Origin: Nitrogeniibacter mangrovi
GTDB lineage: Bacteria; Pseudomonadota; Gammaproteobacteria; Burkholderiales; Rhodocyclaceae
Length of the DNA stretch: 64,000 bases
Direction: 5' to 3'
Assembly (NCBI RefSeq): GCF_010983895.1
Contig: NZ_CP048836.1
Location: 1,116,001-1,180,000 of the forward strand
The position numbers and the translations under genes are program-made. Below the pieces are notes generated by a model. It searched no databases, was not told the origin of the DNA, and worked only from the letters and a program-made list of their open reading frames with translations. Below, one piece after another: positions 37,535 through 48,546 of the stretch; position 1 is the stretch's first letter; each line of letters opens with the position of its first letter.

Positions 37535-38932
37535 ATGGATGCCACACGCACCGAGCATGATTCCCTGGGGCCGGTGCAGGTCCCCGTCGAAGCCTTGTGG
37601 GGTGCCCAGACCGAACGGGCCCGCCATCATTTCGCCATTGGCGGGCAGGCGATGCCGCTGGCGCTGATGTATGCCCTGGCGCGGGTCAAGTCGGCCGCGG
37701 CGCAGACCAACGCGGCGCTGGGGCGGCTCGATCCGGATACCGCGGCGGCGATCGCCGAGGTCGCGCAGGAAGTGCTCGACGGTCGTCATGACGCCCAGTT
37801 TCCACTCGCGGTATGGCAGACCGGCTCGGGCACCCAGAGCCACATGAACATGAACGAGGTGCTCGCCAACCGGGCCTCGGAGCTGCTCGGCGGCGAACGC
37901 GGCGATGCACGGCGGGTGCACCCGAACGATCAGGTCAATCTGGGGCAGTCGTCCAATGACGTGTTCCCCACCGCCATGCATGTGGCGGTGGCCATCGAGG
38001 TGAGCACGGCCTTGCTGCCGGCCGCCGGCACGCTCGGCGCGGCGCTGGCCGACAAGGCCTCGGCCTTCGCCGACATCGTCAAGATCGGTCGTACCCATCT
38101 GCAGGACGCCACGCCGCTGACCCTGGGGCAGGAATTCTCCGGCTATCGGGCCCAGCTCGGGCTGGCGGTCGGCGCCATCGAACAGGCGCTCGAGGGCGTC
38201 TTCGCGCTGGCCATCGGCGGTACGGCGGTGGGGACCGGACTCAATACGGTGGAAGGTTTCGGCGAGGCGGTGGCGGCGCGCCTGGCCGAGACCACGGGGC
38301 AGCCCTTCGTCGTTGCGCCGAATCGCTTTGCCGCGCTCGCCGGCCACGAGGCGCTGGCGACGCTGCATGGCGCGCTGCGCACCCTGTCGTGCGCGCTCAC
38401 CAAGATCGCCAACGACCTGCGCTGGCTCGCCAGTGGCCCGCGCTGCGGCATCGGCGAACTGCGGCTGCCGGCCAACGAGCCGGGCAGTTCGATCATGCCC
38501 GGCAAGGTCAATCCCACCCAGTGCGAGGCGCTCACCATGATCGGTGCGCGGGTGGCCGGCAACGACGTGACCGTGGGCATGGCGGCGGCGAGCGGCAACT
38601 TCGAACTGAACGTGTTCAAGCCGGTGATCGCGCATGCGGTGCTCGAATCGGTGCGCCTGCTGGCCGACGGCATGACGAGTTTCACCCGCTTCTGCGTCGA
38701 CGGTGTCGAGCCCGACGAAGCGCGCATTGCCGAATTGCTCGAAGGTTCGCTGATGCTGGTGACGGCGCTCACACCGCGGATCGGCTACGATGCGGCCGCC
38801 GCGATTGCCAAGCGGGCGCATGCCGACGGGCTGACCCTGCGTGAAGCGGCGATCCGCTCCGGCGAGGTGAGCGAGGAAGACTACGCGCGCTGGGTTGATC
38901 CGGCGGCCATGCTGGCGCCCTCGTCGAGATAG
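37535..38932 (+). CDS. fumC: Class II fumarate hydratase
   Basis: 465 residues, normal for FumC. It interconverts fumarate and malate in the TCA cycle and needs no Fe-S cluster. Visible signatures: '[15 protein letters not shown]' near 96, the catalytic-loop '[13 protein letters not shown]' near 318, and '[16 protein letters not shown]'. CGAGGAG lies upstream of the ATG. Its 3' end overlaps the convergent U32 gene by 52 bases. Confidence 0.96.
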   Translation: MDATRTEHDSLGPVQVPVEALWGAQTERARHHFAIGGQAMPLALMYALARVKSAAAQTNAALGRLDPDTAAAIAEVAQEVLDGRHDAQFPLAVWQTGSGTQSHMNMNEVLANRASELLGGERGDARRVHPNDQVNLGQSSNDVFPTAMHVAVAIEVSTALLPAAGTLGAALADKASAFADIVKIGRTHLQDATPLTLGQEFSGYRAQLGLAVGAIEQALEGVFALAIGGTAVGTGLNTVEGFGEAVAARLAETTGQPFVVAPNRFAALAGHEALATLHGALRTLSCALTKIANDLRWLASGPRCGIGELRLPANEPGSSIMPGKVNPTQCEALTMIGARVAGNDVTVGMAAASGNFELNVFKPVIAHAVLESVRLLADGMTSFTRFCVDGVEPDEARIAELLEGSLMLVTALTPRIGYDAAAAIAKRAHADGLTLREAAIRSGEVSEEDYARWVDPAAMLAPSSR

Positions 38933-40185
38933 CGCGCCACGAAGGCGCCGACCGTATCGGCCGGCAGCGGCAGCCACACCCGGTGGCCGCTGCCCGGCGC
39001 CACCTCGACCGCTTCGCGCTTGCCGTTGTGCATGGTCGTGATGCGGAAATCCCGGTTGCCCGAGGGCTGGATGAGCTCGATCACATCGCCGCAGGCGAAG
39101 CGGTTCTTCACCGTGACTTCCACCATCTGGCGCTCCGCGTCCCAGGCGACGATATCGCCCACGTACTGGCTGCGGTCCGATTCGGAATGGCCACGCAGAT
39201 AGTTCTGGGTTTCGTGCGGGGTGTGGCGCTGATAGAAGCCGCCGGTGTAGCCCCGGTTGGCCAGGCCCTCGAGCTGCCCCAGCAGGGCCGGATCGAGGGC
39301 GCGGCCGGCGACGGCGTCATCGATGGCCTGGCGGTAGGCCTGGCAGGTGCGGGCCACGTAGTAGGGGCTCTTGGTGCGGCCCTCGATCTTGAGCGAGTCG
39401 ATGCCGATCTCGGTGAGTCGCTGCACATGCTCGATGGCGCGCAGATCCTTTGAGTTGAGAATGTAGGTGCCGTGCTCGTCTTCCTCGATGGGCATGTGCT
39501 CGCCGGCGCGCTTGGTGGGCTCCTCGATGACATACACGTCTCCCGAGGCGTCTTCGCCGGCGTTCTTCACGTTGAAGTCCCAGCGGCAGGAGTTGGTGCA
39601 GGTGCCCTGGTTCGGATCGCGGTGGTTGAAGTAGCCCGAGAGCAGACAGCGGCCGGAATAGGCGATGCACAGGGCGCCGTGCACGAACACCTCCAGCTCC
39701 ATGTCGGGGCAGGCCTGGCGGATCTCGGCGATCTGTTCGAGCGACAGCTCGCGCGAGAGGATCACGCGCTTGATGCCGGCCTGCTGCCAGAAGCGCACCG
39801 CCGCGGCGTTGACGGTGTTGGCCTGCACCGACAGGTGGATCTCCATCTCCGGCCAGGTCTCGCGCACCATGAGGATCAGGCCCGGATCGGACATGATCAG
39901 CGCGTCGGGTCCGAGGGCGATGGCGGGGGCCATGTCCTCAAGGTAGGTCTTGAGCTTGGCGCCGTGCGGGTAGATGTTCGAGACCAGGAAGAAACGATGC
40001 CCCAGCGCATGGGTGTGTTCGATGCCTTGCGCGAGCACGTCCATGTCGCCGAAATCGTTGTTGCGCACGCGCAGGGAGTAGCGCGGCTGGCCGGCATAGA
40101 CCGCGGTGGCGCCAAAGGCGAAGGCGGTCTTGAGCATGTCGAGGGAGCCGGCGGGCGCGAGCAGTTCGGGGGCGTGGGCAGTCAT
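38881..40185 (-). CDS. U32 peptidase-family protein, TrhP/YegQ-like tRNA hydroxylase
   Basis: 434 residues. '[27 protein letters not shown]' is the U32 N-terminal signature. Cysteines in '[24 protein letters not shown]' and 'NSCRW' form the conserved Fe-S cluster motif. E. coli YegQ (TrhP) uses prephenate to hydroxylate tRNA U34. Despite the old 'peptidase' label, a tRNA-modification role is most likely. The C-terminus runs 52 bases into the end of fumC on the opposite strand. Confidence 0.88.
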   Translation of the reverse strand: MTAHAPELLAPAGSLDMLKTAFAFGATAVYAGQPRYSLRVRNNDFGDMDVLAQGIEHTHALGHRFFLVSNIYPHGAKLKTYLEDMAPAIALGPDALIMSDPGLILMVRETWPEMEIHLSVQANTVNAAAVRFWQQAGIKRVILSRELSLEQIAEIRQACPDMELEVFVHGALCIAYSGRCLLSGYFNHRDPNQGTCTNSCRWDFNVKNAGEDASGDVYVIEEPTKRAGEHMPIEEDEHGTYILNSKDLRAIEHVQRLTEIGIDSLKIEGRTKSPYYVARTCQAYRQAIDDAVAGRALDPALLGQLEGLANRGYTGGFYQRHTPHETQNYLRGHSESDRSQYVGDIVAWDAERQMVEVTVKNRFACGDVIELIQPSGNRDFRITTMHNGKREAVEVAPGSGHRVWLPLPADTVGAFVARYLDEGASMAAGSTQRA

Positions 40186-40414
40186 GTCCGTTCTTTGTGA
40201 CGAGATTGCAACATTGTACGTCTGATGCGATGCGGTAGTCTCGCAGGTGGTCTAGCTCTTTTCCCTTTATTCACCATGGGTTATCGAAGAATCACTTTTG
40301 TGCAAAGCAATAAATGACGTCTGGGACGTAAGTCGGCCGTAAGCCTTGCCTCCGTATGCTCCTGCGCAGCCGAAGTGGTCCTTCGGCGCTCATCGCTCGA
40401 GAGGAGAGGGAATC

Positions 40415-40723
40415 ATGCAAGAAGAGACGGTTCGCGCGATCAAGTCGAACCCGAAATACCAGCAGTTGGTCAGCCGCCGCAAGCGTTTCGGCTGGACACT
40501 GACCGCACTGATGTTGGTCGTGTACTACGGTTACATCCTGCTGATCGCGTTCGACAAGGAATTCCTCGCGCAGAAGGTCGGCGACGGGGTGACGAGCCTC
40601 GGGGTCCCCATCGGGCTCGGGGTCATCATCTTTACCGTCATCATCACCGGCGTGTATGTGCGCCGCGCCAACACCGAGTTCGACGAGCTGGGCAAGCAGA
40701 TCGTCGAGGAGGTGAGCAAATGA
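40415..40723 (+). CDS. DUF485 membrane protein (YjcH-like)
   Basis: 102 residues with two membrane helices (about 29-50 and 65-85). '[23 protein letters not shown]' at the start is typical of DUF485. These proteins are almost always encoded directly upstream of actP-type symporters, as here, and their ATG/stop overlap (ATGA) predicts coupling. GAGGAGAGGG precedes the ATG. Molecular role unclear. Confidence 0.9.
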   Translation: MQEETVRAIKSNPKYQQLVSRRKRFGWTLTALMLVVYYGYILLIAFDKEFLAQKVGDGVTSLGVPIGLGVIIFTVIITGVYVRRANTEFDELGKQIVEEVSK

Positions 40724-42381
40724 AACGCGCCATTCACGCAATCAGCGGTTTTGCCGCGACCCTGACGACCGGTGTCGCCATGGCGGCGGGTGGCGATCTG
40801 GGACAACTGGAACAGCAGGCCACCAACTGGACTGCCATCTCCATGTTCGCGGTGTTCGTGATCGCGACCCTGTTCATCACCAAGTGGGCGGCGGGCAAGA
40901 CCAAGACCGCGGCCGACTTCTACACCGCCGGCGGTGGTATCACGGGTTTCCAGAACGGCCTGGCCATCGCCGGCGACTATATGTCCGCGGCGTCCTTCCT
41001 CGGCATCTCCGCGGCGGTGTATGCGAACGGTTACGATGGACTGATCTACTCGATCGGTTTCCTGGTCGGGTGGCCGGTGATCCTGTTCCTCATGGCCGAA
41101 CGCCTGCGCAACCTGGGCAAGTTCACCTTTGCCGACGTGGCGGCCTACCGCTTCCAGCAGGGTCCGATCCGCGCCCTGGCGGCCTCCGGCACGCTGGTGG
41201 TGGTGGCCTTCTACCTGATCGCCCAGATGGTGGGGGCCGGCCAGCTCATCAAGCTGCTGTTCGGCCTGCCTTACCATTACGCGGTGATCATCGTGGGTGT
41301 CCTGATGATGGCCTACGTGCTGTTCGGTGGCATGACGGCGACGACCTGGGTCCAGATCATCAAGGCCATCCTCCTGCTGGCGGGGGCGACCTTCATGTCC
41401 TTCATGGTGCTGCTGCAATTCGGCTTCAGCCCCGAGGCCCTGTTCGCCAAGGCGGTGGAAGTGCATGCCAAACATGATTCGATCATGGGGCCGGGCACGT
41501 TCATCACCACGCCGATCGATGCGATCTCCTTCGGCATGGCGCTCATGTTCGGTACCGCAGGGCTGCCCCACATCATGATGCGGTTCTTCACCGTGCCGGA
41601 TGCGAAGGAGGCCCGCAAGTCGGTGTTCTGGGCCACCACCTGGATCGGCTACTTCTATGTCCTGACCTTCATCATCGGCTTCGGCGCGATCGTGCTGGTG
41701 GCGACCAACCCGCAGTTCGTCGCCGACGGCAAGCTGATCGGCGGCAACAACATGGCGGCCATTCACCTGGCCAACGCGGTGGGCGGCAACGTGTTCCTCG
41801 GCTTCATTTCGGCGGTGGCGTTCGCGACCATCCTCGCCGTGGTCGCCGGGCTGACGCTGTCGGGCGCTTCGGCCGTGTCCCATGACTTGTACGCCACGGT
41901 GTTCAAACACGGCAACGCCTCGTCCGAAGATGAACTGCGCATGTCGCGCATCACCACCTTCGTGCTCGGCATCATTGCCGTGGTGCTCGGGATCGCCTTC
42001 GAGAAGCAGAACATCGCCTTCATGGTGTCGCTGGCCTTCGCCATCGCCGCGTCGGCCAACTTCCCGGTGCTGTTCATGTCGGTGCTGTGGAAGAACTGCA
42101 CCACCCGTGGCGCCTTCCTGGGCGGCTTCGCCGGCCTGAGCACGGCCGTGATCCTGACGGTCCTGTCCAAGTCCATCTGGGTGGACATCCTGGGCAATGC
42201 CGTGGCCATTTTCCCGTACAAGTCGCCGGCCCTGTTCTCCATGGCGGCCGGCTTCCTGGGGATCTGGCTGTTCTCGATCACCGACAAGAGCGCTCGTGCG
42301 CGGCAGGATCGCGCCGGCTTTCCGGCGCAGGAAGTGCGGTCCGAGACCGGGATCGGCGCCTCGGCGGCCTCGGCCCACTGA
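40720..42381 (+). CDS. actP: Acetate/cation symporter (ActP, SSS family)
   Basis: 553 residues, a signal-like N-terminus ([16 protein letters not shown]) and about 13 membrane helices. '[29 protein letters not shown]' near 58-85 is the sodium:solute symporter signature as in ActP. It takes up acetate or similar short carboxylates. Followed by a strong terminator. Confidence 0.92.
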   Translation: MKRAIHAISGFAATLTTGVAMAAGGDLGQLEQQATNWTAISMFAVFVIATLFITKWAAGKTKTAADFYTAGGGITGFQNGLAIAGDYMSAASFLGISAAVYANGYDGLIYSIGFLVGWPVILFLMAERLRNLGKFTFADVAAYRFQQGPIRALAASGTLVVVAFYLIAQMVGAGQLIKLLFGLPYHYAVIIVGVLMMAYVLFGGMTATTWVQIIKAILLLAGATFMSFMVLLQFGFSPEALFAKAVEVHAKHDSIMGPGTFITTPIDAISFGMALMFGTAGLPHIMMRFFTVPDAKEARKSVFWATTWIGYFYVLTFIIGFGAIVLVATNPQFVADGKLIGGNNMAAIHLANAVGGNVFLGFISAVAFATILAVVAGLTLSGASAVSHDLYATVFKHGNASSEDELRMSRITTFVLGIIAVVLGIAFEKQNIAFMVSLAFAIAASANFPVLFMSVLWKNCTTRGAFLGGFAGLSTAVILTVLSKSIWVDILGNAVAIFPYKSPALFSMAAGFLGIWLFSITDKSARARQDRAGFPAQEVRSETGIGASAASAH

Positions 42382-42401
42382 CGTGGGGTCTCGCTGGATG
42401 G

Positions 42402-42431
42402 AAAACCCCCGGGCATGCCCGGGGGTTTTTT
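42402..42431 (+). terminator. Rho-independent terminator after actP
   Basis: AAAACCCCCGGG / CCCGGGGGTTTT, 12-bp stem with a CATG loop, followed by T residues. Confidence 0.92.
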
Positions 42432-42679
42432 CTTGGTGTCGATGTTCACATAGCCCTGAATCGTGGCAACCATGAAATCAATTGCTTGCCGCGTCTTGAA
42501 TCACCTAGTTTCGTACAGGCGTTGCTCTCAGATCTGAATTTTTCGATCAGAGTGAACAAAGGTAAGAATGCCCGATATGGAAACGCCGTCACAGTCACCT
42601 GGGCGGCGTCAGTTTCGAGGCGTTGAAGCATGCCTCAATTGGAAACTGAAAAGTGTCGCGATCCCCGGGGCAGTCCAAC

Positions 42680-43057
42680 TCAGCTCCCGTTTGAATTCCA
42701 TTCGGCTTGCCGGCTGACAGAGACACTTCGTGCCCTTGGTACCGCGGCCGGCTTGGCGATGGTTATCTCCACACGCCGCACAGGAAAACGTCGGCCGATC
42801 ATCTCAAGCATCGCTTGGCTGAGATGTTCAAGGAGATTGAATCGGCGAGCGGCAAGCATGGACTCGATTGCATCAACGACCTGGTCGTAGTCGACCGTGT
42901 CCCGGATGTCATCGCTGCGCCCTGCCGGCGTCCCGTCGATGACCAGCAGCAGGTCGATTTCGATGGGCTGCATCGCTGTTTGCTCGTGGGGATGGATGCC
43001 GATGATTGCCTCCAGATGGAGTCCGTGCAGGCGGATGATGCATTCACCGGTCATCAT
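42680..43057 (-). CDS. folB: Dihydroneopterin aldolase (FolB family)
   Basis: 125 residues. 'LHGLHLEAIIGIHPHEQ' at the N-terminus, 'DTVDYDQVVDAIE' in the middle and 'ITIAKPAAVPRARSVSV' near the end match FolB, including the catalytic Lys in 'AKP'. FolB cleaves dihydroneopterin in folate synthesis; the related epimerase FolX is an alternative. Two consecutive ATGs (43057, 43054) are possible starts. It lies 47 bases after folD on the same strand, so it probably forms the tail of the C1/methylamine operon. Confidence 0.85.
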   Translation of the reverse strand: MMTGECIIRLHGLHLEAIIGIHPHEQTAMQPIEIDLLLVIDGTPAGRSDDIRDTVDYDQVVDAIESMLAARRFNLLEHLSQAMLEMIGRRFPVRRVEITIAKPAAVPRARSVSVSRQAEWNSNGS

Positions 43058-43104
43058 GGCGGCCCTTGGCGGATTCACATGATCCGTGGCAGTGGCGCGC
43101 GCGC

Positions 43105-44016
43105 TCAATCTGTTTCCGGGGGGCGCTTGGGCGCCTCCCAGTCCTGATAGTCGTCGCTGGCTCGCAGGTGCCGGGCGCGTTCCGCGGATCGCAGCGTATT
43201 TTCGATCAACATGGTCACCGTCATCGGGCCGACGCCCCCGGGGACGGGCGTGATCCAGCTGGCTTTGTCCCGGACACCCGCGAAGTCCACGTCGCCGACG
43301 ATCCGCCCGTCGGCCAGGCGGTTGATGCCCACGTCGATCACGATGGCCCCTTGCTTGACCATCTGGGGCACGATCAGGCCCGGCTTGCCCGCCGCGACGA
43401 TGAGAATGTCGGCAAGGATCGTGTGCTGCGCCAGATCCCGCGTGCGCGCGTGGCAGATCGTGACCGTCGCTTCGCGCTGGAGCAACATCAGCGCCATGGG
43501 TTTGCCGACGATATTGCTGGCGCCGACCACCACCACATTCTTGCCGGCCACATCGGTGCCGGTGGTGTCGAGCAGCAATTGCACGCCGTACGGTGTGCAC
43601 GGCGGAAAGATCGTATTGCCGACGACAAGGCCACCGACGTTGTAGAGGTGAAAGCCGTCCACGTCCTTGTTCACCGAGATGGCTTCGAGCACGTGGCGGG
43701 GTTCGATATGGGGCGGCAGCGGCAACTGCACGAGGATGCCGTGCACCAACGGATCCTCATTGAGGCGCGCGATGGTGGCCAGGACCTCGGCTTCGGTAGC
43801 GTCCGCCGCCAGGCCAAGGTGGAAGGAACGCAGTCCCACCTCCTCGCAGGCTTTCACCTTGTTGCCGACATACACCTTGCTGGCGGGGTTTTCGCCCACC
43901 AGGATCACCGCCAGTCCGGGTTGGACGCCTTGCGCGAGCAAGGCCGACACGCGGGACTTGAAGCCCTCGCGGAGGGTCTTCGACAGCGCCTTGCCGTCGA
44001 TGATGCGGGCCGTCAT
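43105..44016 (-). CDS. folD: Methylene-THF dehydrogenase / methenyl-THF cyclohydrolase
   Basis: 303 residues. Conserved 'SKVYVGNKVKACEEVG' (Tyr-x3-Lys), 'HGILVQLPLPPHI', the NADP loop 'VVGASNIVGKPMA' and 'PVPGGVGPMTV'. FolD oxidises 5,10-methylene-THF to 10-formyl-THF. In this operon it would process the C1 unit released by the sarcosine-oxidase-type dehydrogenase upstream. ATG 44016 has GGAGA upstream and is preferred to GTG 44022. Confidence 0.95.
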   Translation of the reverse strand: MTARIIDGKALSKTLREGFKSRVSALLAQGVQPGLAVILVGENPASKVYVGNKVKACEEVGLRSFHLGLAADATEAEVLATIARLNEDPLVHGILVQLPLPPHIEPRHVLEAISVNKDVDGFHLYNVGGLVVGNTIFPPCTPYGVQLLLDTTGTDVAGKNVVVVGASNIVGKPMALMLLQREATVTICHARTRDLAQHTILADILIVAAGKPGLIVPQMVKQGAIVIDVGINRLADGRIVGDVDFAGVRDKASWITPVPGGVGPMTVTMLIENTLRSAERARHLRASDDYQDWEAPKRPPETD

Positions 44017-44144
44017 GGACACGGTCTCCAGAATGCGTTGAGGTCATCCGTTGCGGGATCGCACCGGTGGCGCGCCCGTCGGGGCGCATTTGAGCGGATC
44101 GGGTTGGCGGGCGCCGGACCGTGGCCCGGCGCCTGACGCCATGC

Positions 44145-45506
44145 TCAGAATCCCTTGCCGGGAATCCAGCTCGTCCCGGCCAGCGGCACGCCAGCCATGG
44201 CCGCCGCCTCGATGGTCAGCGCCACCAGATCCTCGGGCTCCAGGTGATGGACGTTCTGCTTGCCGCAGGCGCGGGCGATGGTGGTCAGCTCCATGTTCAG
44301 CGTCTTGAGATAGTTGCGCAGATGGCGCGCACCGACCTCCGGCGACAGGCGCTGTTCGAGGATGGCGTCCTGGGTGGTGATACCGACCGGGCATTTGCCG
44401 GTGTGGCAGTGGTGGCAGTAACCGGGCGCCGTGCCGATGGCGTTGTAATCGGCCGTGGCGTCGTGATGGCCACCGTTCTGGAAGTAGGTCTCCCCATTAC
44501 AGCCGAGCGCAACGAGCACGCCCTGGCCGATGGCGACGGCGTCGGCGCCCATGGCCAGTGCCTTGGCCACATCGGCGCCCGTGCGAACGCCGCCGGAGAC
44601 GATCAGCTGCACCTTGCCTTTCATGTCCAGGTCTTCGAGGGCATTGACCGCCTGACGGACCGCCGCCAGCGTCGGGATGCCGATGTGCTCGATGAAGCAG
44701 GTCTGGGTGGCGGCGGTGCCGCCCTGCATGCCATCGACCACCACCACGTCAGCGCCCGAATGGACCGCGAGCTTGACGTCGTTGAAAGTACGGGTGGCGC
44801 CGACCTTCACATAGATCGGCTTTTCCCAGTCGGTGATTTCGCGCAATTCCTGGATCTTGATGGCCAGGTCGTCGGGGCCGGTCCAGTCAGGATGGCGGCA
44901 GGCCGAGCGCTGGTCGATACCTTCGGGCAGGGTGCGCATGCCGGCGACACGCGGTGACACCTTCTGTCCCAGCAGCATGCCGCCGCCGCCCGGCTTGGCG
45001 CCTTGGCCGATCACCACCTCGATGGCGTCGGCCTTGCGCACGTCGTCGGGATTGAATCCGTAGCGCGAGGGCAGGCACTGATAGATCAGGGTCCTGGAGG
45101 ACAGGCGCTCTTCGGGTGTCATGCCGCCGTCGCCGGTGGTGGTGGAGGTACCCACCTCGGACGCGGCGCGGCCGAGCGCTTCCTTCACGTTGGCCGACAG
45201 GGAGCCGAAGCTCATGCCGGCGATGGTGATCGGGATCTCGAGTTCGATCGGCTTCTTCGCAAAGCGGGTGCCCAGCACGGTCTTGGTGAGGCATTTCTCC
45301 CGGTAGCCTTCGAGCGGGTAGCGCGACATCGAGGCGCCCAGGAACACCAGATCGTCGAAGTTCGGCAGCTTGCGCTTGGCGCCCATGCCGCGGATTTCAT
45401 ACAGGCCGTGGGCCGCAGCGTTGCGGATGTAGTCGAGCGTCTTGCGGTCGTAGCCGTAGGACTCCTCGCGGGAGATGTTCTTGAAATGCACGGGTTTGCT
45501 TTCCAT
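44145..45506 (-). CDS. glxD: FMN-binding glutamate synthase family protein (GlxD; N-methylglutamate synthase subunit C)
   Basis: 453 residues. Glutamate-synthase central/FMN barrel with 'MSFGSLSANVKEALGRAA', 'GDGGMTPEER', 'GQGAKPGGGGMLLG' and 'VVVDGMQGGTAA'. The Cys cluster 'YCHHCHTGKCPVGI' near 382-395 should bind the [3Fe-4S] centre. Together with glxB and glxC it makes a split glutamate synthase, which in methylotrophs is N-methylglutamate synthase (MgsABC). AAAGGA precedes the ATG. Confidence 0.88.
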   Translation of the reverse strand: MESKPVHFKNISREESYGYDRKTLDYIRNAAAHGLYEIRGMGAKRKLPNFDDLVFLGASMSRYPLEGYREKCLTKTVLGTRFAKKPIELEIPITIAGMSFGSLSANVKEALGRAASEVGTSTTTGDGGMTPEERLSSRTLIYQCLPSRYGFNPDDVRKADAIEVVIGQGAKPGGGGMLLGQKVSPRVAGMRTLPEGIDQRSACRHPDWTGPDDLAIKIQELREITDWEKPIYVKVGATRTFNDVKLAVHSGADVVVVDGMQGGTAATQTCFIEHIGIPTLAAVRQAVNALEDLDMKGKVQLIVSGGVRTGADVAKALAMGADAVAIGQGVLVALGCNGETYFQNGGHHDATADYNAIGTAPGYCHHCHTGKCPVGITTQDAILEQRLSPEVGARHLRNYLKTLNMELTTIARACGKQNVHHLEPEDLVALTIEAAAMAGVPLAGTSWIPGKGF

Positions 45507-45580
45507 GGTCGTGTCCTTTGAATGCCTGGGGCGCATGCCGGCACGGTCGCGTCTCGGACGCGCCCGGCCGATGGCCTCGA

Positions 45581-46270
45581 TCAATATTCCTGGTCGGCGT
45601 CGGCGTTCCAGTGGTAGAGCGAACGCTTCGAGGCGATGCGCTTGAAGGCTTTGGGGTCGTGATCGAGACCAGCCTGGTCAAGCAGGCTGGCCACGGTGGC
45701 GATATCGGCCTCGCTCATGGGCTCGAACTGGGCATCGGCGCCGAGCGACTTCACGCTGCCTTTCACGTAGAGCACGGCTTCGTAGAGTGAATCGCCGAGC
45801 GCGTCGCCCGCGTCACCACAAATGACCATGCGGCCGGCCTGCGCCATGAACGCGGAAAAGCTGCCCACCGACCCGCCGACGACGATATCGCCGCCCTTGA
45901 GCGAGATGCCACAGCGCAGACCGGCGTCGCCGTCGATCACCAACAAACCGCCCTGGGCGGAGGCGCCGGCGCCGTTGGAAGCGAAGCCTTTCACGTGGAC
46001 CTTGCCGCTCATCATGTTTTCGGCAACACCCGTGCCGGCACTGCCAGCGATGGTGATGGTGGCTGCCTTGTTCATGCCGCCCGCGTAGTAGCCGGCATGA
46101 CCCACGATCTCGACTTCGACCGGGCAGTCGAGGCCGACGGCGATGTTGTGGGCCCCGTCCGGGTTGAGCACCGTGACGTGGCGGGCGGCGCCGTCCCTGG
46201 CGTCCTTGTGCAGAAAGGTGTTGAGCTCGCGCAGCGGGGTGGCGGCGAGATCGAAGGTCAGGCGTTCCAT
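45581..46270 (-). CDS. glxC: GltB C-terminal (GXGXG) domain protein (GlxC; N-methylglutamate synthase subunit B)
   Basis: 229 residues with a right-handed beta-helix rhythm of GxxxGxxxG: 'GYYAGGMNKAATITIAGSAG', 'GVAENMMSGKVHVKG', 'GASAQGGLLVIDGDAGLRCG'. This corresponds to the alpha-subunit C-terminal domain of glutamate synthase, here a separate gene. It overlaps glxB by 13 bases. Acts with GlxB and GlxD. Confidence 0.88.
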   Translation of the reverse strand: MERLTFDLAATPLRELNTFLHKDARDGAARHVTVLNPDGAHNIAVGLDCPVEVEIVGHAGYYAGGMNKAATITIAGSAGTGVAENMMSGKVHVKGFASNGAGASAQGGLLVIDGDAGLRCGISLKGGDIVVGGSVGSFSAFMAQAGRMVICGDAGDALGDSLYEAVLYVKGSVKSLGADAQFEPMSEADIATVASLLDQAGLDHDPKAFKRIASKRSLYHWNADADQEY

Positions 46271-47166
46271 ACGTACATCTCCTCGGGCGCGGGTTCGAAA
46301 ACGTGGGCGTGCTTCACGCCGGGCAGGTGGGCCAGGGAGCGGAACTCCGAGGCGATGGCGACGTAGTCGTCGGTCTCGGCCACCACGGCGGGTTTGCAGG
46401 CGAAGGGGTCGCGGATCAGGGCGAGCTTGTCGGGCGTGCCCATCAGGAAGGTGTAGAAGCCGTCGAGTTCCTCGAAGCCTTTTTGCAGCGCCGACTCCAG
46501 GTCGTCACCCTCGCGCAGACGCCATTCCAGGAAGCGGCAGGCGGCCTCGGTGTCGTTGTCGGTCTCGAAGCGGATGCCGCGCGGCTCGAGCTTGCGCCGG
46601 ACTCCGTAGGGATTCGACAGCGAGCCGTTGTGCACCAGACAGAAGTCCTCACCGGCGGTGAAGGGGTGGGCGCGGTCGGGGGTCACGGCGGATTCGGTCG
46701 CCATGCGCGTATGGCCGACCAGATGCGAGCCACTGAGCTTGTCGAAGCCATAGCGCGCGGCCACCTGCGCCGGCGTGCCGATGTCCTTGTAGAGGTCGAT
46801 GCTCTGGCCCGTGGACAGAATGTGCAGCTTGGGATGGTGTTCGGCGATCCAGCGCTTGACCACTTCGGGGGCCACGTCAAAGGCGAGCACCGCGTGGTTG
46901 TGCTTGATCTCGACATCGAGCGCCACGCCGAGATGTTCCTTGAGCTCATGGGCGAGCCCGAGCCAGTTGAAATCCGCGCCCGCTTCCGTGAGGCCGGAAT
47001 AGACGCTGAGCTTGCGTCGGCCGTCGGCCAGCGCCGTGCCGAACACGGCCAGACCGGCAGAGTCGGGGCCACGCTCGGTCATGCCGATCAGCATCGGCAC
47101 CATCAGTTCGCCCAGCCGCTCGCGCAGCGCTGGCGTCTTCACCAGCAGTCCAACGATTCCACACAT
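46258..47166 (-). CDS. glxB: Class II glutamine amidotransferase (GlxB; N-methylglutamate synthase subunit A)
   Basis: 302 residues beginning MCGIVGLL, with the N-terminal nucleophile Cys2 exposed after Met removal. Conserved 'HLVGHTRMATES' and 'FCLVHNGSLSNP' bind glutamine. It hydrolyses the amide (glutamine or gamma-glutamylmethylamide) and channels ammonia or methylamine to GlxCD. AAGGAGAT precedes the ATG. Confidence 0.88.
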   Translation of the reverse strand: MCGIVGLLVKTPALRERLGELMVPMLIGMTERGPDSAGLAVFGTALADGRRKLSVYSGLTEAGADFNWLGLAHELKEHLGVALDVEIKHNHAVLAFDVAPEVVKRWIAEHHPKLHILSTGQSIDLYKDIGTPAQVAARYGFDKLSGSHLVGHTRMATESAVTPDRAHPFTAGEDFCLVHNGSLSNPYGVRRKLEPRGIRFETDNDTEAACRFLEWRLREGDDLESALQKGFEELDGFYTFLMGTPDKLALIRDPFACKPAVVAETDDYVAIASEFRSLAHLPGVKHAHVFEPAPEEMYVWNA

Positions 47167-47189
47167 GGGTGTATCTCCTTGTTCAAATC

Positions 47190-48518
47190 TCAGAAAAATT
47201 CCAGGTAGTTCTTGATTTCCCAGTCCGACACATGGCGCATGTACTCGACCCACTCCATGTGCTTGAGGCGCAGGAATTCATCGACGACCGGGCCGAGTGC
47301 CTTGCACAGCACGCCGTCGTTCTCGAGCGCCAGCAGGGCCTCGTGGAGGTTCTGGGGGAGGATGTCGATGCCGCCGGCCGTGAGTTCCTCGGGGCTGAGG
47401 GCGTAAAGGTTCTGGTTATGCGGCTCACCCGGATCGAGGTCGCGCTCGATACCGTCCAGGCCCGCGGCGATCACCGCGGCGGTGGCCAGATAGGGGTTGC
47501 AGGCGCCATCCGGCAGGCGCAGTTCAAGCCGCCCATGGGGAATCCGCACCATTGATGAACGGTTGTTGTCGCCATAGCTGATATAGGCCGGTGCCCAGGT
47601 CGCACCGGTGAGCGAACGGCCCACCACGAGGCGTTTGTAGCTGTTGACCGTGGGGGCGCAGATCGCGGCCAGCGCCGGTGCGTGCGCAAGGATGCCGCCG
47701 AGGAACTGGTAGGCCAGCTTCGACAGTCCGAGGCCGCGCCGGTCGGTCTTGTCGGCGAACAGATTGGTCTCGCCTTCGCCGAGCGACATGTGCACATGCA
47801 TGCCGTTGCCCGGCCGGTTGGCGAAGGGCTTGGGCATGAACGAGCAGATCATGCCCAGATCGTTGGCGATCTCGGAGGCCGCCATCTTGAACAGCAGGTA
47901 GTGGTCGGCCGAGGTCAGGCAGTCCGCGTAGGTGTAGTTGATCTCGAACTGGCCGTTGGCGTCCTCGTGATCGATCTGATAGACGTCCACATCGACCTGG
48001 CGCAGGCTCTCGGTGAGCGTTTCAAGGAACTGGCGATTGCGCGACAGACCCTTGTAGTCGTAACAGGGCTTGGGCAGCGTGTCGGTCGGATCGGTCGGGA
48101 TGAGGTTGCCGGCCTCGTCCTTCTTCAGCAGGGAGAACTCCGGCTCCAGGCCGGTGAAGAAGGTGTACCCCCGGGCCTCCAGGCGCTTGATCTGTTCCTT
48201 GAGTACGACGCGGGTGTCGAGTGCCCAGGGCTCGCCCTTGACATGGCCGTCACAGGCGATGCGGGCGTAACCGGGTTGCCAGGGCACCAGGGTCAATGTG
48301 GACAGGTCGCCAACCGCCATGAAGTCCGGGCCATTCGGCTCGATGCCCAACCCCCACACGGCAAAGCCCGCAAATCCGGCCCCGGTGCTGAGGATGTGAT
48401 CGAAATGGGCCACGGGAACGGACTTGGTCTTGGCCGAGCCGTGGATGTCTACGAATTGGGCCAGGACGTATTTGACGTCGTTGTCCGCGAGAAACTGCTT
48501 GGCTTCTGTGGGCGTCAT
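47190..48518 (-). CDS. gmaS: Type III glutamine synthetase-like ligase, probable gamma-glutamylmethylamide synthetase
   Basis: 442 residues. Glutamine-synthetase fold: N-terminal '[19 protein letters not shown]', metal/ATP motifs '[12 protein letters not shown]' and '[10 protein letters not shown]', and '[10 protein letters not shown]' with '[21 protein letters not shown]'. The start and length match the GlnT/GmaS group. GmaS joins methylamine to glutamate; GlnT joins ammonia. Motifs cannot separate the two, but the flanking glxBCD and sox genes favour GmaS. AGGAGA lies before the ATG. Confidence 0.82.
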   Translation of the reverse strand: MTPTEAKQFLADNDVKYVLAQFVDIHGSAKTKSVPVAHFDHILSTGAGFAGFAVWGLGIEPNGPDFMAVGDLSTLTLVPWQPGYARIACDGHVKGEPWALDTRVVLKEQIKRLEARGYTFFTGLEPEFSLLKKDEAGNLIPTDPTDTLPKPCYDYKGLSRNRQFLETLTESLRQVDVDVYQIDHEDANGQFEINYTYADCLTSADHYLLFKMAASEIANDLGMICSFMPKPFANRPGNGMHVHMSLGEGETNLFADKTDRRGLGLSKLAYQFLGGILAHAPALAAICAPTVNSYKRLVVGRSLTGATWAPAYISYGDNNRSSMVRIPHGRLELRLPDGACNPYLATAAVIAAGLDGIERDLDPGEPHNQNLYALSPEELTAGGIDILPQNLHEALLALENDGVLCKALGPVVDEFLRLKHMEWVEYMRHVSDWEIKNYLEFF

Positions 48519-48546
48519 GTTCGCTCTCCTGAAGTCGGGTTGGGGT

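Noticed and set aside
40186..40414. Gap upstream of the DUF485/actP genes searched for promoter or RNA elements
   Set aside because: AT-richer than its surroundings, but I could not identify a convincing promoter pair or operator.
42432..42679. Gap between the actP terminator and folB
   Set aside because: No gene, RNA or clear repeat could be supported.
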